A stretch of 29,267 nucleotides of DNA from positions 1 through 29,267 of IMG/VR virus record IMGVR_UViG_3300025164_000339. One strand, given 5' to 3'. Below, in pieces: positions 14,402 through 23,070 of this stretch (within the stretch, counting starts at the first letter, position 1; the number at the start of each line of letters is the position of its first letter). Position numbers and translations under genes: made by a program. The DNA comes from a virus. The notes beneath the pieces were generated by a model. It was not told where the DNA came from, made no database searches, and saw nothing but the letters and a program-made list of their open reading frames with translations.

Positions 14402-15663
14402 CAGGCGGCCCTCGCATAGCGGCGTGCGAGCGTGAGGGCCTGAGGCACCCAGTCATCCGTCAGGTAGCCGGGGCTGCCCACAGCTGCCTGAGCGGGCCCA
14501 CGATTGCCCAGTCGCCCGCCGCCGGGCTCGAGCTGCTTGAACAGGTACGCCGCCTGGAGCACGGCCGCGAGCTGGAGATCGCGCGGGATGCCGGCCACGA
14601 AGCCGGTGACGTAGTCGACCTCGAGATCCGCCCAGACGGCGCCAGAGAGGCTGCGCAGGAGCCCGGTCGCGGCCTCGACCACGTACTCGGACGGATCGAT
14701 CACGTCGCCATCGCCATCGCGGAGCTCTGCGATCGAGAGGATCGGCCACTCGCGCAGGGGCAGGCGCCCGATCGGCACGCCGCCTGCGCGCACGTGGCGT
14801 TCGGCCGTGATCGTGCGCGAGAGCGAGAGCTGCCGGCGCGTGAGCCCGCGGATCATCTCGCTGGCGCCGGCGATGGCCAGCGTGAGCGCGGCATCGGCGT
14901 CCGAGGTGTCGATCCCAAGAGCGAGGCGGAGATCGTCCAGGCTGCACAGCGCATCGCCCAGGCCAGGCGCCTCGAGCTCGAGCACAATGAGCGCGCCGAC
15001 CATGTCGGTATCGACCAGGTCGGTCACGGTCACGACGACCGTACAGCCCCCCGGCAGAGCGAGAGGCGGTGCGCCCGTGGGCCAGGCCACGCTGTAGGCG
15101 CCGCTCGAGGCTGCGATGGTGACCGTGAGCCCGCCGTTCACCGGATTGCCGGCCGAGTCCAGGAACGCGAAGGCGAGATGAGCAGCTACCGTGGGAGGCG
15201 GCGTTCTGGGGGTCACAGCTGCTGCACGGATCTGGTAGCCGACGGCCGGGCCGGCCATGCGCATCCACTCCGCGTCGATCGGCGCGTCCCCGTCGATGTT
15301 CCAGCTGAGGATCGCGCGCGTGCCCGTAGCCTCGCCGAACTGCGCGATGAGGGTGAGATTCTGCGCGGCGCTGGCGGTCACGACGCGCAGGTAGATCTGG
15401 GACGATGCGCCGGCCGGGATCGCGATGCTGCCGACGGCGACCAGGCCGACGAGCTGACCCGCGACGATGGTCGCCTCGATGTAGTCGGTGGGCGCCCCTC
15501 CGCTCTGCTTCTGCAGTCGAACGACGAGCGCCGTTCCACTCGGAGCCGTGCGCACGGATGGCGTGATCGCGGTGAAGGTGACCGCGATGCTCAGGCCGAG
15601 AGCGATCAGCTGCTCCTGGCCGTTGCTCAGCGCGCCGTCGAGCTGGAAGTTGACCGATCCCAT
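14401..15663 (-). CDS. Fusion of beta-sandwich surface domain(s) with head-tail connector
   Basis: A 420-aa protein of two parts. Residues about 236-420 match a head-tail connector of the HK97 gp6-like type: LCSLDDLRLALGIDTSDADA, IAGASEMIRGLTRRQL, REWPILSIAELRDGDG, then a C-terminal helical segment AAVLQAAYLFKQLE. Residues 1-235 are beta-rich: a domain with APSGTALVVRLQKQSG and IAIPAGASSQIYLRVV, then an Ig-like stretch (VAAHLAFAFLDSAGNPVNGG). The first domain resembles beta modules seen on phage fibres and decoration proteins. No stop or internal start separates the parts. ATG 15663 has GGGAG upstream. Stand-alone connectors are usually under 200 aa, so the N-terminal half is an added module. 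Confidence 0.78.
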   Translation of the reverse strand: MGSVNFQLDGALSNGQEQLIALGLSIAVTFTAITPSVRTAPSGTALVVRLQKQSGGAPTDYIEATIVAGQLVGLVAVGSIAIPAGASSQIYLRVVTASAAQNLTLIAQFGEATGTRAILSWNIDGDAPIDAEWMRMAGPAVGYQIRAAAVTPRTPPPTVAAHLAFAFLDSAGNPVNGGLTVTIAASSGAYSVAWPTGAPPLALPGGCTVVVTVTDLVDTDMVGALIVLELEAPGLGDALCSLDDLRLALGIDTSDADAALTLAIAGASEMIRGLTRRQLSLSRTITAERHVRAGGVPIGRLPLREWPILSIAELRDGDGDVIDPSEYVVEAATGLLRSLSGAVWADLEVDYVTGFVAGIPRDLQLAAVLQAAYLFKQLEPGGGRLGNRGPAQAAVGSPGYLTDDWVPQALTLARRYARAA

Positions 15664-15687
15664 GGACTGCTCCCGCTACGCTCCCGT

Positions 15688-15903
15688 CTATGCGCCGCGC
15701 AGTTCGGCGTTGAGCTGCCTCTTCGTCTCCCGCAGCATCCTGGACTTGATCGCGTGCTTCACGGTGTCGCGCGTCGGGGCCTCTGCACCGCGCTTCTTGG
15801 CGCGCTTCAGCGCGTCCGCATAGGCGGCATTCGTCTCCGCCTCGAGCCGCGCGGCGAAGCCCTGCGGCTTCGCGACCTCTGCCTGTGCCTCTGTGTCGGC
15901 CAT
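15688..15903 (-). CDS. Small basic helical protein in the head module
   Basis: A 71-aa protein from ATG 15903, which has GAGG 5 bases upstream; a GTG at 15909 would add two residues. It is helical and strongly charged (RLEAETNAAYADALKRAKKRG, then KHAIKSRMLRETKRQLNAEL). Position between the secreted beta-helix gene and the connector fusion suggests a small head or assembly protein, but no family is recognised. Its stop is 24 bases before the connector start. Confidence 0.62.
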   Translation of the reverse strand: MADTEAQAEVAKPQGFAARLEAETNAAYADALKRAKKRGAEAPTRDTVKHAIKSRMLRETKRQLNAELRGA

Positions 15904-15910
15904 GTTCACC

Positions 15911-18565
15911 TCATCTGCGGCCCCAGGCCGCCGTTTTCCACGAATCGCCGTGGAGGTAGGGGTTGTGATGGATCACGCGCAGTCCCCACTGGTCGTATGC
16001 GCCGACGTCGCGCGCGCCGCACTGATTGGCGAGTGGGCTCTGTGGCGTCTGTTGCAGGATCCCCAGCTGTGGCGCGACGAATGGCAAATGGCGCTCGCGC
16101 CAGGTAGTGACAGGATCCATGGCAGCGTCCAGACCGGAGAAATCTTGATCGTTATTGACGAAACAGAAACCGCCACGCAGGAATGCCCTATCCGGAGCAT
16201 CTGCTATGGAGATCGTGGACTGATTCGCCGTCGATGACCAGTGATGAGCCAGCAGCACCTGCTTGAGTGTGTAGTATGATGCGAATACTGAATCCGTACC
16301 GCTAGCGGAGATCAGTAGGCTCCACGTATTCTGCTCTCCTGGCCGGAAGCCGATGGTAATGCGTTCTGCATCCATGCGCGTTGTGCCAGCGGCGAAGGCA
16401 TCGAAGCGCAATACCGTTCTTGCTGCGCTCTGTCCTGTGCGATTTGGCGAGATGATCGCGAGATCGCGGATGCGTGTCGCAATCTGCGGGTCTGAGAATT
16501 GGAAGAGATAGATGGGATCGCTGCCTGGTGCGTCCGCATCCAGCGACAACACGCGGTAGAGGGAAACATCCGATCCACTATATCCGGACTGCGGCGGACT
16601 AAAGAGATACCCGCCGGATCCAGTTGCCCGTGATTCAATGATCGAAGCATCCGTCAAAGCCGTGGGCCTGTAGAAGGACTGCGTGCCGGCATTGACGCGG
16701 CCGATATCGTAGACGTTGCTCAGCGCGACCACGCCTGTACCAGTGCCCCCCCAAGTCACCATCGGGCCCTTGGCGCTGATTGACGTGATCCCTCCGACCG
16801 AAATCAGGCTGTTCGCCATGATGTGATTGATCGTTCCAGAGGTGACGTCCTCGCCTTCGCCGGCACGAAACAGCAAGTCGTGCGCCTCGATCCCGCGACC
16901 GCCACCACCCGTGCCCGTATCGATCGGATTGCAGGAACCGCCGGCGCACCCGAAGAACTCGAACCGAATCCGGCGGAGGATTGCGGCATACGGGAACACG
17001 GTGGAATCATCACCTCCGGAGACGCTGCTCGGGCCGGTCACCGTGAATCCGTTGAACACGATCGGATCATCTCCAGCGTGGCGGATGACCATGTCGCTCA
17101 GCTGAACATTCGTATTTCGGCCGATCGGCGAGAAGCCATGCCCCGAAGCGGCATTCGGGGCCGTGCTCTGGTAGCGGTCGAGCGGGCCGGCTCGCTCCGC
17201 CAGCAGATGCCCGACGCCGGCGCCATTGCCGCGCATCCATGAGTTGCGCACGACGGTCCCTGTGAACCAGAGTTGCTGCCCGAGATGATCAAGTACCGTG
17301 AAATCGAATTCGCAGGTCGCATCACGCGAGCAGGTGATCGGAGAATCCGTATCCGTGCCTGCGTTCCCGTCACCGATCAGGGCGGGTCGGAAGAGCGAGA
17401 GCGTATCGCCGCGATCCCATCCGTAGGTGATGAAGCAGGTTGTCGCGTCTGCGATCCCGTGTGCGAAGCCCCCGGGCATGATCCGGATCGAATCGCCGCC
17501 GGCATCGTCGATGATCTCGGTGATCTGGATGATCTGCCGGACTGGCTCATTGGTCCCATCGGCATCGATATCGGCAGGGCAATCCAGGTAGCGTCCCTCG
17601 CGTTGTCGATCCGCGGTGATCGCCGTCGTGCCGACCGCGAGCGTGCGCCGCCCAGCGACGTAGGCCGCGGACAGGGTCACCTCGAGAACATCGCGCTCGG
17701 CGACATGGCAGGAGAGCGCGTTGGCGTGGCAGCTGACCTCCGTCGTGGCATCCGCGCTGGTCGGTCCCTGACGGATGGCCATCGTCAGACACACATCATC
17801 TGTGGTCGTGTTGATGGACAGGATCTCGTACATCGCGTTCACGTCGCGGCTCGGATCGAGGCCACCCGTGGGGTCCCAGAAAACGAGCACGTCTCCGACG
17901 GCGGCGGCGGCGATCCACTCGGGGTAGAAACCCTCTCCGGGCTGGCCGGCGGTGGTGACCTGATAGCCCTGCCTGCGCGCGGTCGCGTCGTCCGCATTCG
18001 GCCAGCAGATGGCGATCTGCGCAGGCGAGCCCGGGGTCGTATCGTTTGCCTCGCAATCCTCGACGAGCGTCGAGGCGCTGGTACCCGGGCAGTGGATGAT
18101 CTCTCCCGCGGCCAGCGCCGTGTTGACCGTCGGAACGGTGCTCTGCGCCAGCGCTGCCGCGGAGTAGGCCGGCGTTGCATTGCCGTAGGTCAGCGCACGT
18201 CCCTGCGACCGGAAGATGCCGAGCGGCTCGACCAGGAGGCCAGCACCCGGCACGCCGAGGCCGCCGGCGGCAGCAAGGGTGAGCTGCCCGCCTGCGCGCA
18301 CGATGATCTGCGCCGTGGCGCTCGACATGGTGACGTCGAGGTCCGTCACCGTCGCATCGCCCGGGATCGTGACGATGGCGTCCTGGGGGATCTCCCAGAT
18401 ATCGGCATCGCTGGCGTTGCACGTGCATCCAGTGATCGTGCCGGCCGAGACGGTACAAGCCGCCGTCCAGTTGTAGGTTCCGGTCGGCAACGTGCAGGTC
18501 TCCGCCAGAGCGCGGAGCGGCAGCAGCAGCGCCGCGAGCCATGCCAGGATCTTGATGCGTCGCAT
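15911..18565 (-). CDS. Secreted parallel beta-helix protein with signal peptide
   Basis: An 884-aa protein starting at ATG 18565 with GGGGAG 7-8 bases upstream. The start MRRIKILAWLAALLLPLRALA is a classical Sec signal peptide (basic n-region, Leu/Ala core, ALA cleavage site) followed by ETCTLPTGTYNW. Residues about 50-125 have the stacked IP-G-ATV, IIVRAGGQLTLAAAG, LLVEPLG pattern of a beta-helix cap or G8-like domain. The rest is Gly/Thr/Ser/Asp-rich with many Cys, like extracellular parallel beta-helix proteins, and ends with CGARDVGAYDQWG. It lies between the capsid and connector genes, where a secreted protein is not expected. A hand count of 16261-16320 gives 30 of 60 G+C, against 42 of 60 for 10981-11040. 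It may be a horizontally acquired conversion gene or a surface-acting glycan enzyme; no catalytic motif is certain. Confidence 0.75.
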   Translation of the reverse strand: MRRIKILAWLAALLLPLRALAETCTLPTGTYNWTAACTVSAGTITGCTCNASDADIWEIPQDAIVTIPGDATVTDLDVTMSSATAQIIVRAGGQLTLAAAGGLGVPGAGLLVEPLGIFRSQGRALTYGNATPAYSAAALAQSTVPTVNTALAAGEIIHCPGTSASTLVEDCEANDTTPGSPAQIAICWPNADDATARRQGYQVTTAGQPGEGFYPEWIAAAAVGDVLVFWDPTGGLDPSRDVNAMYEILSINTTTDDVCLTMAIRQGPTSADATTEVSCHANALSCHVAERDVLEVTLSAAYVAGRRTLAVGTTAITADRQREGRYLDCPADIDADGTNEPVRQIIQITEIIDDAGGDSIRIMPGGFAHGIADATTCFITYGWDRGDTLSLFRPALIGDGNAGTDTDSPITCSRDATCEFDFTVLDHLGQQLWFTGTVVRNSWMRGNGAGVGHLLAERAGPLDRYQSTAPNAASGHGFSPIGRNTNVQLSDMVIRHAGDDPIVFNGFTVTGPSSVSGGDDSTVFPYAAILRRIRFEFFGCAGGSCNPIDTGTGGGGRGIEAHDLLFRAGEGEDVTSGTINHIMANSLISVGGITSISAKGPMVTWGGTGTGVVALSNVYDIGRVNAGTQSFYRPTALTDASIIESRATGSGGYLFSPPQSGYSGSDVSLYRVLSLDADAPGSDPIYLFQFSDPQIATRIRDLAIISPNRTGQSAARTVLRFDAFAAGTTRMDAERITIGFRPGEQNTWSLLISASGTDSVFASYYTLKQVLLAHHWSSTANQSTISIADAPDRAFLRGGFCFVNNDQDFSGLDAAMDPVTTWRERHLPFVAPQLGILQQTPQSPLANQCGARDVGAYDQWGLRVIHHNPYLHGDSWKTAAWGRR

Positions 18566-18581
18566 GTCTGTTCTCCCCGAT

Positions 18582-18614
18582 GAGGGGCCCGGCCGATGGG
18601 CGACCGGGCCCCTC
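18582..18614 (-). terminator. GC-rich hairpin after the capsid gene
   Basis: A perfect 11-bp inverted repeat (GAGGGGCCCGG, 11-base loop, CCGGGCCCCTC) lies 15 bases after the capsid stop on the coding strand and ends about 16 bases before the next start. There is no U-run after it, so it is probably a partial terminator, attenuator or mRNA 3'-end stabiliser for the abundant capsid message. Confidence 0.6.
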
Positions 18615-18629
18615 CCTCTCACCCCTGGA

Positions 18630-19949
18630 CTAACCAGCCGTCGTCAGACCCAGCATGATGCGCAGCGCAGCCACGGTAAGGATGTTCCCATCGAAGCGCG
18701 TTGTGAACTTGAAGACGATTCCATCCTCGAGGAACCGGATATGCTCGCTGATCGCGACGGAGATCCCGCCGGCATCGAGCAGCCCGTACCCTTCCCGGAA
18801 GTCGCCGAACATCAGCGTGCCCGCCGCGAGCGGCACGTCATAGACCGGACGTCCGAAGATCGACCCGACATTGCCGGCGGTGTTGCCGATCACGTTTGCA
18901 GCGGCATCGGCAGGCTGGAAGATCGGCCGCCCGTTCCCATCGTCGATGAGCGAGAGGATCTTCATGACCGTCCCATCGCCCAGCCACGAGCCGCCCGCCC
19001 GATAGGGCTCGGGCACCGCGAAGTAGAGCGAGACCACGTCGGCATAGGCCAGCGTGGCCGAGACGGCCTCGGTCACCTCCGTCACGCCCGTGATGATGGC
19101 GCTCGTGATGTTGGGCGCCGTCCCGTTGCTCGTGCAGATCTGCACGTCCTCGAGCGCCCCGAGCGCCGAGCCCGCGCGCTCGCTGAACAAGCTCACCAGG
19201 TCGAAGGCCGAGTCCGAGAGCAGCTCGATGGACGCCTCGAACACGCCCTGCGCCTTCTTCTTGTCGAGCAGCTTGTGACTGATCGTCGGCTCACCCTGTG
19301 AGGCCGTCGCACCCTCGGCGACCATCGCCACCGTGGCCGAGCCAGCGGTAGGCACCCGGAGCGTCTTGCCGGCGCTCGTGAAGCTACTGACGATCGGCCG
19401 CAGGCGCGCGCGCTTGTCGCGGGCGAGCATGATGACCGCCGCCAGCGGGGTCGGCATGAGCGAGGCGCCCGATCCGGCCGTCATGCCGGTCGTCCCGGAC
19501 GCGAGCCCCTCGAGCAGGTCGGCGCGCTCGTGCTCGCTGACCGACACGCGCGGGAAACCGAGCTCCTCGAGCTTGGCGTCCGCCTCCATGAGGATGCCGC
19601 GATCCCGCCATGCTTTGCCGCGGAGCCACTGGGCCATCCAGTGGTCGCTGTCCGGCGTGCGGATCTTGCGCTGGATCTCGGGCAGCCGCAGGTAGCGCAC
19701 GGCATGCGGCGAGATCAGGCGCACGCCCTCTCCGTATGCGAGACGCTGCTTGGGTTGGCCAGAGAGCGCCACCAGCCCAAGCTGGCTGCGATCGGGCTTC
19801 TCGCCGAGGATCCGATCGACCTCGGCTCGGACCGTCTCGATCGCGCGCTCCTCGGCCTTCTGCGACAGGTCCTTGAAGGCGAGATTCAGCGCTGTCTCTC
19901 TGGCCTTCGCCATCTCCTCTGAACTCGGAGGCAGGGTCAGTTCCGGCAT
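18630..19949 (-). CDS. Major capsid protein, HK97 fold
   Basis: HK97-fold shell protein, 439 aa from ATG 19949, whose GAGGGG lies 6 bases upstream; an ATG at 19955 overlapping the protease stop is too close to that site. Residues 1-60 are a charged helical region (delta-domain-like), residues 60-150 continue as a helical or extended arm, and the typical shell part starts at about 160 with PTPLAAVIMLARDKR, SFTSAGKTLRVPT, ISHKLLDKKKAQGVFEASIELL and a C-terminal REGYGLLDAGGISVAISEH. It follows the protease and portal genes, the expected order. A strong hairpin follows the gene, which may protect or end its message. Confidence 0.87.
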   Translation of the reverse strand: MPELTLPPSSEEMAKARETALNLAFKDLSQKAEERAIETVRAEVDRILGEKPDRSQLGLVALSGQPKQRLAYGEGVRLISPHAVRYLRLPEIQRKIRTPDSDHWMAQWLRGKAWRDRGILMEADAKLEELGFPRVSVSEHERADLLEGLASGTTGMTAGSGASLMPTPLAAVIMLARDKRARLRPIVSSFTSAGKTLRVPTAGSATVAMVAEGATASQGEPTISHKLLDKKKAQGVFEASIELLSDSAFDLVSLFSERAGSALGALEDVQICTSNGTAPNITSAIITGVTEVTEAVSATLAYADVVSLYFAVPEPYRAGGSWLGDGTVMKILSLIDDGNGRPIFQPADAAANVIGNTAGNVGSIFGRPVYDVPLAAGTLMFGDFREGYGLLDAGGISVAISEHIRFLEDGIVFKFTTRFDGNILTVAALRIMLGLTTAG

Positions 19950-19951
19950 GG

Positions 19952-20953
19952 TCATCCCCTCGCGGCCAGGCTGTCGCGCACGATCTGTGCCGTGCGCACC
20001 CGGACGCGCTCGAGCAGGTCATCTACAGGCTGCGCAGGCACGGATGCCGGCGCAGTGTGAGGCACCTCGGGAACTCCCCGTGGCGCCGGCTCTCGCACGG
20101 GCTCGACGAGCAGCGGCATGCCGTCTGCCAGCAAGTCGAAGGCGAGCTCGAGCCGTTCGCGTGCCGAGCCCACGAGGCGGTCGTGCGCCTCGCGCGGGAT
20201 CAGCACGCGCTGCCCGTCCCCGTACTCGACGGAGACGAGCGAGGAGGCATCGGTGCCCATGCCGCAGAGCCGCAGCAGGGTCCCGAAGTCGGTCACGCCC
20301 TGGCCGCGCAGCGCCTCGACGCTGCCGGCGAGCGCGGTGTACGCCTCGCGCAGCTCTGGGGCTGCAGCGCCCTGGGCGAAGTAGTCCGCCAAGGCGCCGC
20401 GCCACAGGTCGCGGTCCGCTCCGCGCGCCTGCGCGATGCGACCGATGAGCGCGGCAGGGTCGGCGCCAATCGTGACGACCGAGCCCTCGAGCACGCGCCA
20501 GGCGTCGAAGTAGTAGCCCCAGCGCCGAGGATCATCTCCGTGTGCCTTCTCGGCGTCGACGTAGGCCGGATGATCGCTGGCGAGGTTGATCCTGCGCACG
20601 GGCGGCTTGAGCGGCTCCCAGCGCACGCTGAGCGCGGAGACGTGCCCTTGGGCGATCATGTGCGCGAGGTCTGCACGCCAATCAGCCTGCGCGCCGATGC
20701 CGGCCATCTCGATCTGCGCCTCGCCGCGGAGCTCGTGCTCGGACGGACGGAAGCGAGTCCAGCTGCCGAGATTCGCGGTGCCCGAGAAGGCATCATGGCC
20801 GAAGAGCAGCGGCGCGCCAGGCTCGGCCTGAGCGCCCTGCATCGATAGGATGTGCCCGTCGGATGCCTCACCGTCGGTCGCGAGGATGCCCGCGACGATC
20901 CCGAGCTCGGCGCCCGTCTCGATGCGGCAGTGGCGCTGGTAGCGTGTGGTCAT
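19952..20953 (-). CDS. Prohead maturation protease with long C-terminal region
   Basis: Probable serine protease of the HK97 gp4-like prohead family that trims capsid or scaffold during head assembly. The N-terminal 120 residues carry VAGILATDGEASDG, the catalytic His in LLFGHD (His53) and a serine in VSALSVRW (Ser106 or Ser109). Residues about 170-333 form a helical, Ala/Arg/Glu-rich region with a Pro-rich stretch (APRGVPEVPHTAP); this extra part may serve as internal scaffold. The ATG at 20953 overlaps the portal stop (ATGA) and has GAGGGGGAG upstream. The 333-aa length is longer than a minimal protease. Confidence 0.82.
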   Translation of the reverse strand: MTTRYQRHCRIETGAELGIVAGILATDGEASDGHILSMQGAQAEPGAPLLFGHDAFSGTANLGSWTRFRPSEHELRGEAQIEMAGIGAQADWRADLAHMIAQGHVSALSVRWEPLKPPVRRINLASDHPAYVDAEKAHGDDPRRWGYYFDAWRVLEGSVVTIGADPAALIGRIAQARGADRDLWRGALADYFAQGAAAPELREAYTALAGSVEALRGQGVTDFGTLLRLCGMGTDASSLVSVEYGDGQRVLIPREAHDRLVGSARERLELAFDLLADGMPLLVEPVREPAPRGVPEVPHTAPASVPAQPVDDLLERVRVRTAQIVRDSLAARG

Positions 20954-23070
20954 GCTGTCTCCCCCTCGGTGACGGGCACCATGGCGCAGCGACAGTTGAT
21001 CCGGTCGCCAGGCGGCAGGCTCGAGTCGAGCGGCGCTCGCGCCTCGATGCCGTCGCGCAGCCTGAACCGGCCCTCGAGCAAGACGGTCTGCCCGTCGATC
21101 TCGTGAGCGTCTCGGACGGCGTCGTCCTGCGAGTTGACCCAGCGCTTCAGCTGGACGACGCCAGATTGCCGCCAGCCGTCGAGCTGCGCGATCTGATTCG
21201 CGGTGCCGACCTCGGTCCGCGCGATCGTGCGCGCGCGCGAGCGGCGCATGTCCATGCCCTCGGCGACCGCTGCTTCGATCCGCTTGGCGCGCGCCTCGAG
21301 CGCTTCGCCCGCTTCAGCGGACTCCTTGAGCGCCGCGAACACCTTGCCCGAGAGATCGCGCAGCGTCGTATCGCTCACGAGCTTGCGGAAGACTCGCTCT
21401 TGGGCAGCGAGCTCGGTGGCGACCTGCGCCGAGAACACAAACCCGCCCGGCTGACCGCCGACCTGTGCGAGCGCGCGGCGCGCCTGGGCGAGGTAGGTTG
21501 CCCCGCGCACCTTGCCCGTGGTCCGATCGTAGAGCTGTGCCCATCCTGCCGGTGCGAGCGTGCGGCGCAGGATCGACATGATCTCCTCTGCGGAGAGATC
21601 CCGGGCGCTCCGCCCCATGCCGGCCTCGCGCAGCGCCTCGAGCATGCGGCGCTGCTGCGCGCCGAACACGCGGCGGAGCGCGCCCTCGAAGCTGCGCACG
21701 TAGCCGAGCACCAGCCGATCATCGAGTGCGGAGACATTCGCGCGTCTGCGCGGGGCGTCGTCGGGATCGGCCGGCTCATCGTCCACGGGGGCCAGCGCCT
21801 CGGGATCATCAGGGACGGTGATGGGCTCGGGCATCTCGCCGTCATAGGGCACGTCCGCGATGGAGCCTACGGGCAGCTCGCCCCACGCTGCGGCATCGAG
21901 CCCGCGCTCCTCGCGTACCTCATTGATCGAGCGGACCTTGAGCGTGAGATCCTGTGCCTCACGCGCGAGCTCATGCGCCTTGTCACGCGGGACGAACTCG
22001 CGGAAGCGCACAGCAATCGACTCACCATAGGCCGGCATGGCGAGCTGCGTGGTGAGCGCGTCCGCGATCAGATCCGCGTATGGCTTCACCGCGTAGAGGT
22101 CGAACACGTACTGATTCGTGTCGGCTGCGGCCCGGTTCGCGTCGACGACGTCGCCCACGACAGAGCGCGGCACGCCGAGCGCCATGAAGATCCGGTCGCG
22201 CAGGTAGGTCTGGATCGGCACGACCGATCCAGTCGAGGCGTGCTCATCGAGGATCTTGGCGCTGAAGCCGCTCGGCAGGAATGCCGGCAAGCCGCGGCGC
22301 GTGGAGCCTAGGCCGTAGGCGTTGCGCCAGCCCTGCTCCCAGCGCTCGCGGCCCGCAGGGTCTGGGTGCTGGGCTTCGGGACCTGACTCGATGACCACGC
22401 GCGGCGTGGCGTCATTCTGGAAGTGCTCTCGGATGTGCGCGTCGCCGTACTTGGTCGCATCGACAGCCTGCGCCTGCGGCCCGATGACTCCCTCGGCCGA
22501 GTAGAGCGTCTCGGGATCGGGCGTCCAGATCCAGATCACGTCCTCGGGACGGAGCGGGATCTCCTGCCCGGTGCCGCCCTGGGCGATGTACCCGGTAACG
22601 ATCCCGCCCTCGAGCACGGGGCGCACGCGCGCCGCCTGCATCACGTGGAGCTCGGCGGTGCGCCGACCGGACCGGGCCCCGACCCGGAGCAGGTAGGCTT
22701 GTCCGAGCTCGAGCAGGTAGCGGGTGAGCAGATAGAGGGCCTGGCGCCGCGAGTGGGTCGGCCCGAAGCGGGCCAGCAGGAGCGCGAGCTCGTGATCGTC
22801 CAGGACGGTCTCGACGACGGTCCCGCCGCGCTCCGAGCGCCGCTCGATGACCTCCAGGTCGAGCTGCATCATGCGCTTGGCGACGGCGCGCACGGCGATA
22901 TCTGCCCAGCCGAGCACCTCGCGGAGGATGGCGTCGGGGCTGGGTTGCGAGCTGCCGATCAGGCCGCTGCGGCCGACCGGGGGATGGAATGCGATGGGTG
23001 CGCCGTAGCGGGTCTCCCTGCGGTAGCGGCGCCAGTCGCGGAAATCGCGGTAGAGATCAAGGGCGCTCAT
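20950..23070 (-). CDS. Portal protein fused to MuF-like minor head protein
   Basis: A 706-aa protein with two domains. Residues 1-420 look like an HK97/SPP1-type portal: an N-terminal arm, a ELVLDDHELALLL-type region, RPEDVIWIWTPDPE, YLRDRIFMALGVPRSVVGD and a following long helix with KAHELAREAQD. An acidic Pro/Asp linker (about 415-445) leads to a MuF-like domain with RARTIARTEVGTANQIAQLDGW, WVNSQDDAVRDAHEIDGQ and the ending PPGDRINCRCAMVPV, the signature end of Mu gpF/SPP1 gp7. Such fusions are known in some phages. The ATG overlaps the TerL stop (ATGA). It makes the DNA entry ring and an internal or neck component. Confidence 0.88.
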   Translation of the reverse strand: MSALDLYRDFRDWRRYRRETRYGAPIAFHPPVGRSGLIGSSQPSPDAILREVLGWADIAVRAVAKRMMQLDLEVIERRSERGGTVVETVLDDHELALLLARFGPTHSRRQALYLLTRYLLELGQAYLLRVGARSGRRTAELHVMQAARVRPVLEGGIVTGYIAQGGTGQEIPLRPEDVIWIWTPDPETLYSAEGVIGPQAQAVDATKYGDAHIREHFQNDATPRVVIESGPEAQHPDPAGRERWEQGWRNAYGLGSTRRGLPAFLPSGFSAKILDEHASTGSVVPIQTYLRDRIFMALGVPRSVVGDVVDANRAAADTNQYVFDLYAVKPYADLIADALTTQLAMPAYGESIAVRFREFVPRDKAHELAREAQDLTLKVRSINEVREERGLDAAAWGELPVGSIADVPYDGEMPEPITVPDDPEALAPVDDEPADPDDAPRRRANVSALDDRLVLGYVRSFEGALRRVFGAQQRRMLEALREAGMGRSARDLSAEEIMSILRRTLAPAGWAQLYDRTTGKVRGATYLAQARRALAQVGGQPGGFVFSAQVATELAAQERVFRKLVSDTTLRDLSGKVFAALKESAEAGEALEARAKRIEAAVAEGMDMRRSRARTIARTEVGTANQIAQLDGWRQSGVVQLKRWVNSQDDAVRDAHEIDGQTVLLEGRFRLRDGIEARAPLDSSLPPGDRINCRCAMVPVTEGETA

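Noticed and set aside
14794-18583. Long plus-strand frames opposite the connector and secreted genes
   Set aside because: Composition of an antisense frame; no motifs, and the minus strand carries good starts and coupled genes.
20863-22311. A 482-aa open frame antisense to the portal-MuF gene
   Set aside because: No domain or ribosome site; the opposite strand has a clear portal and MuF signature.
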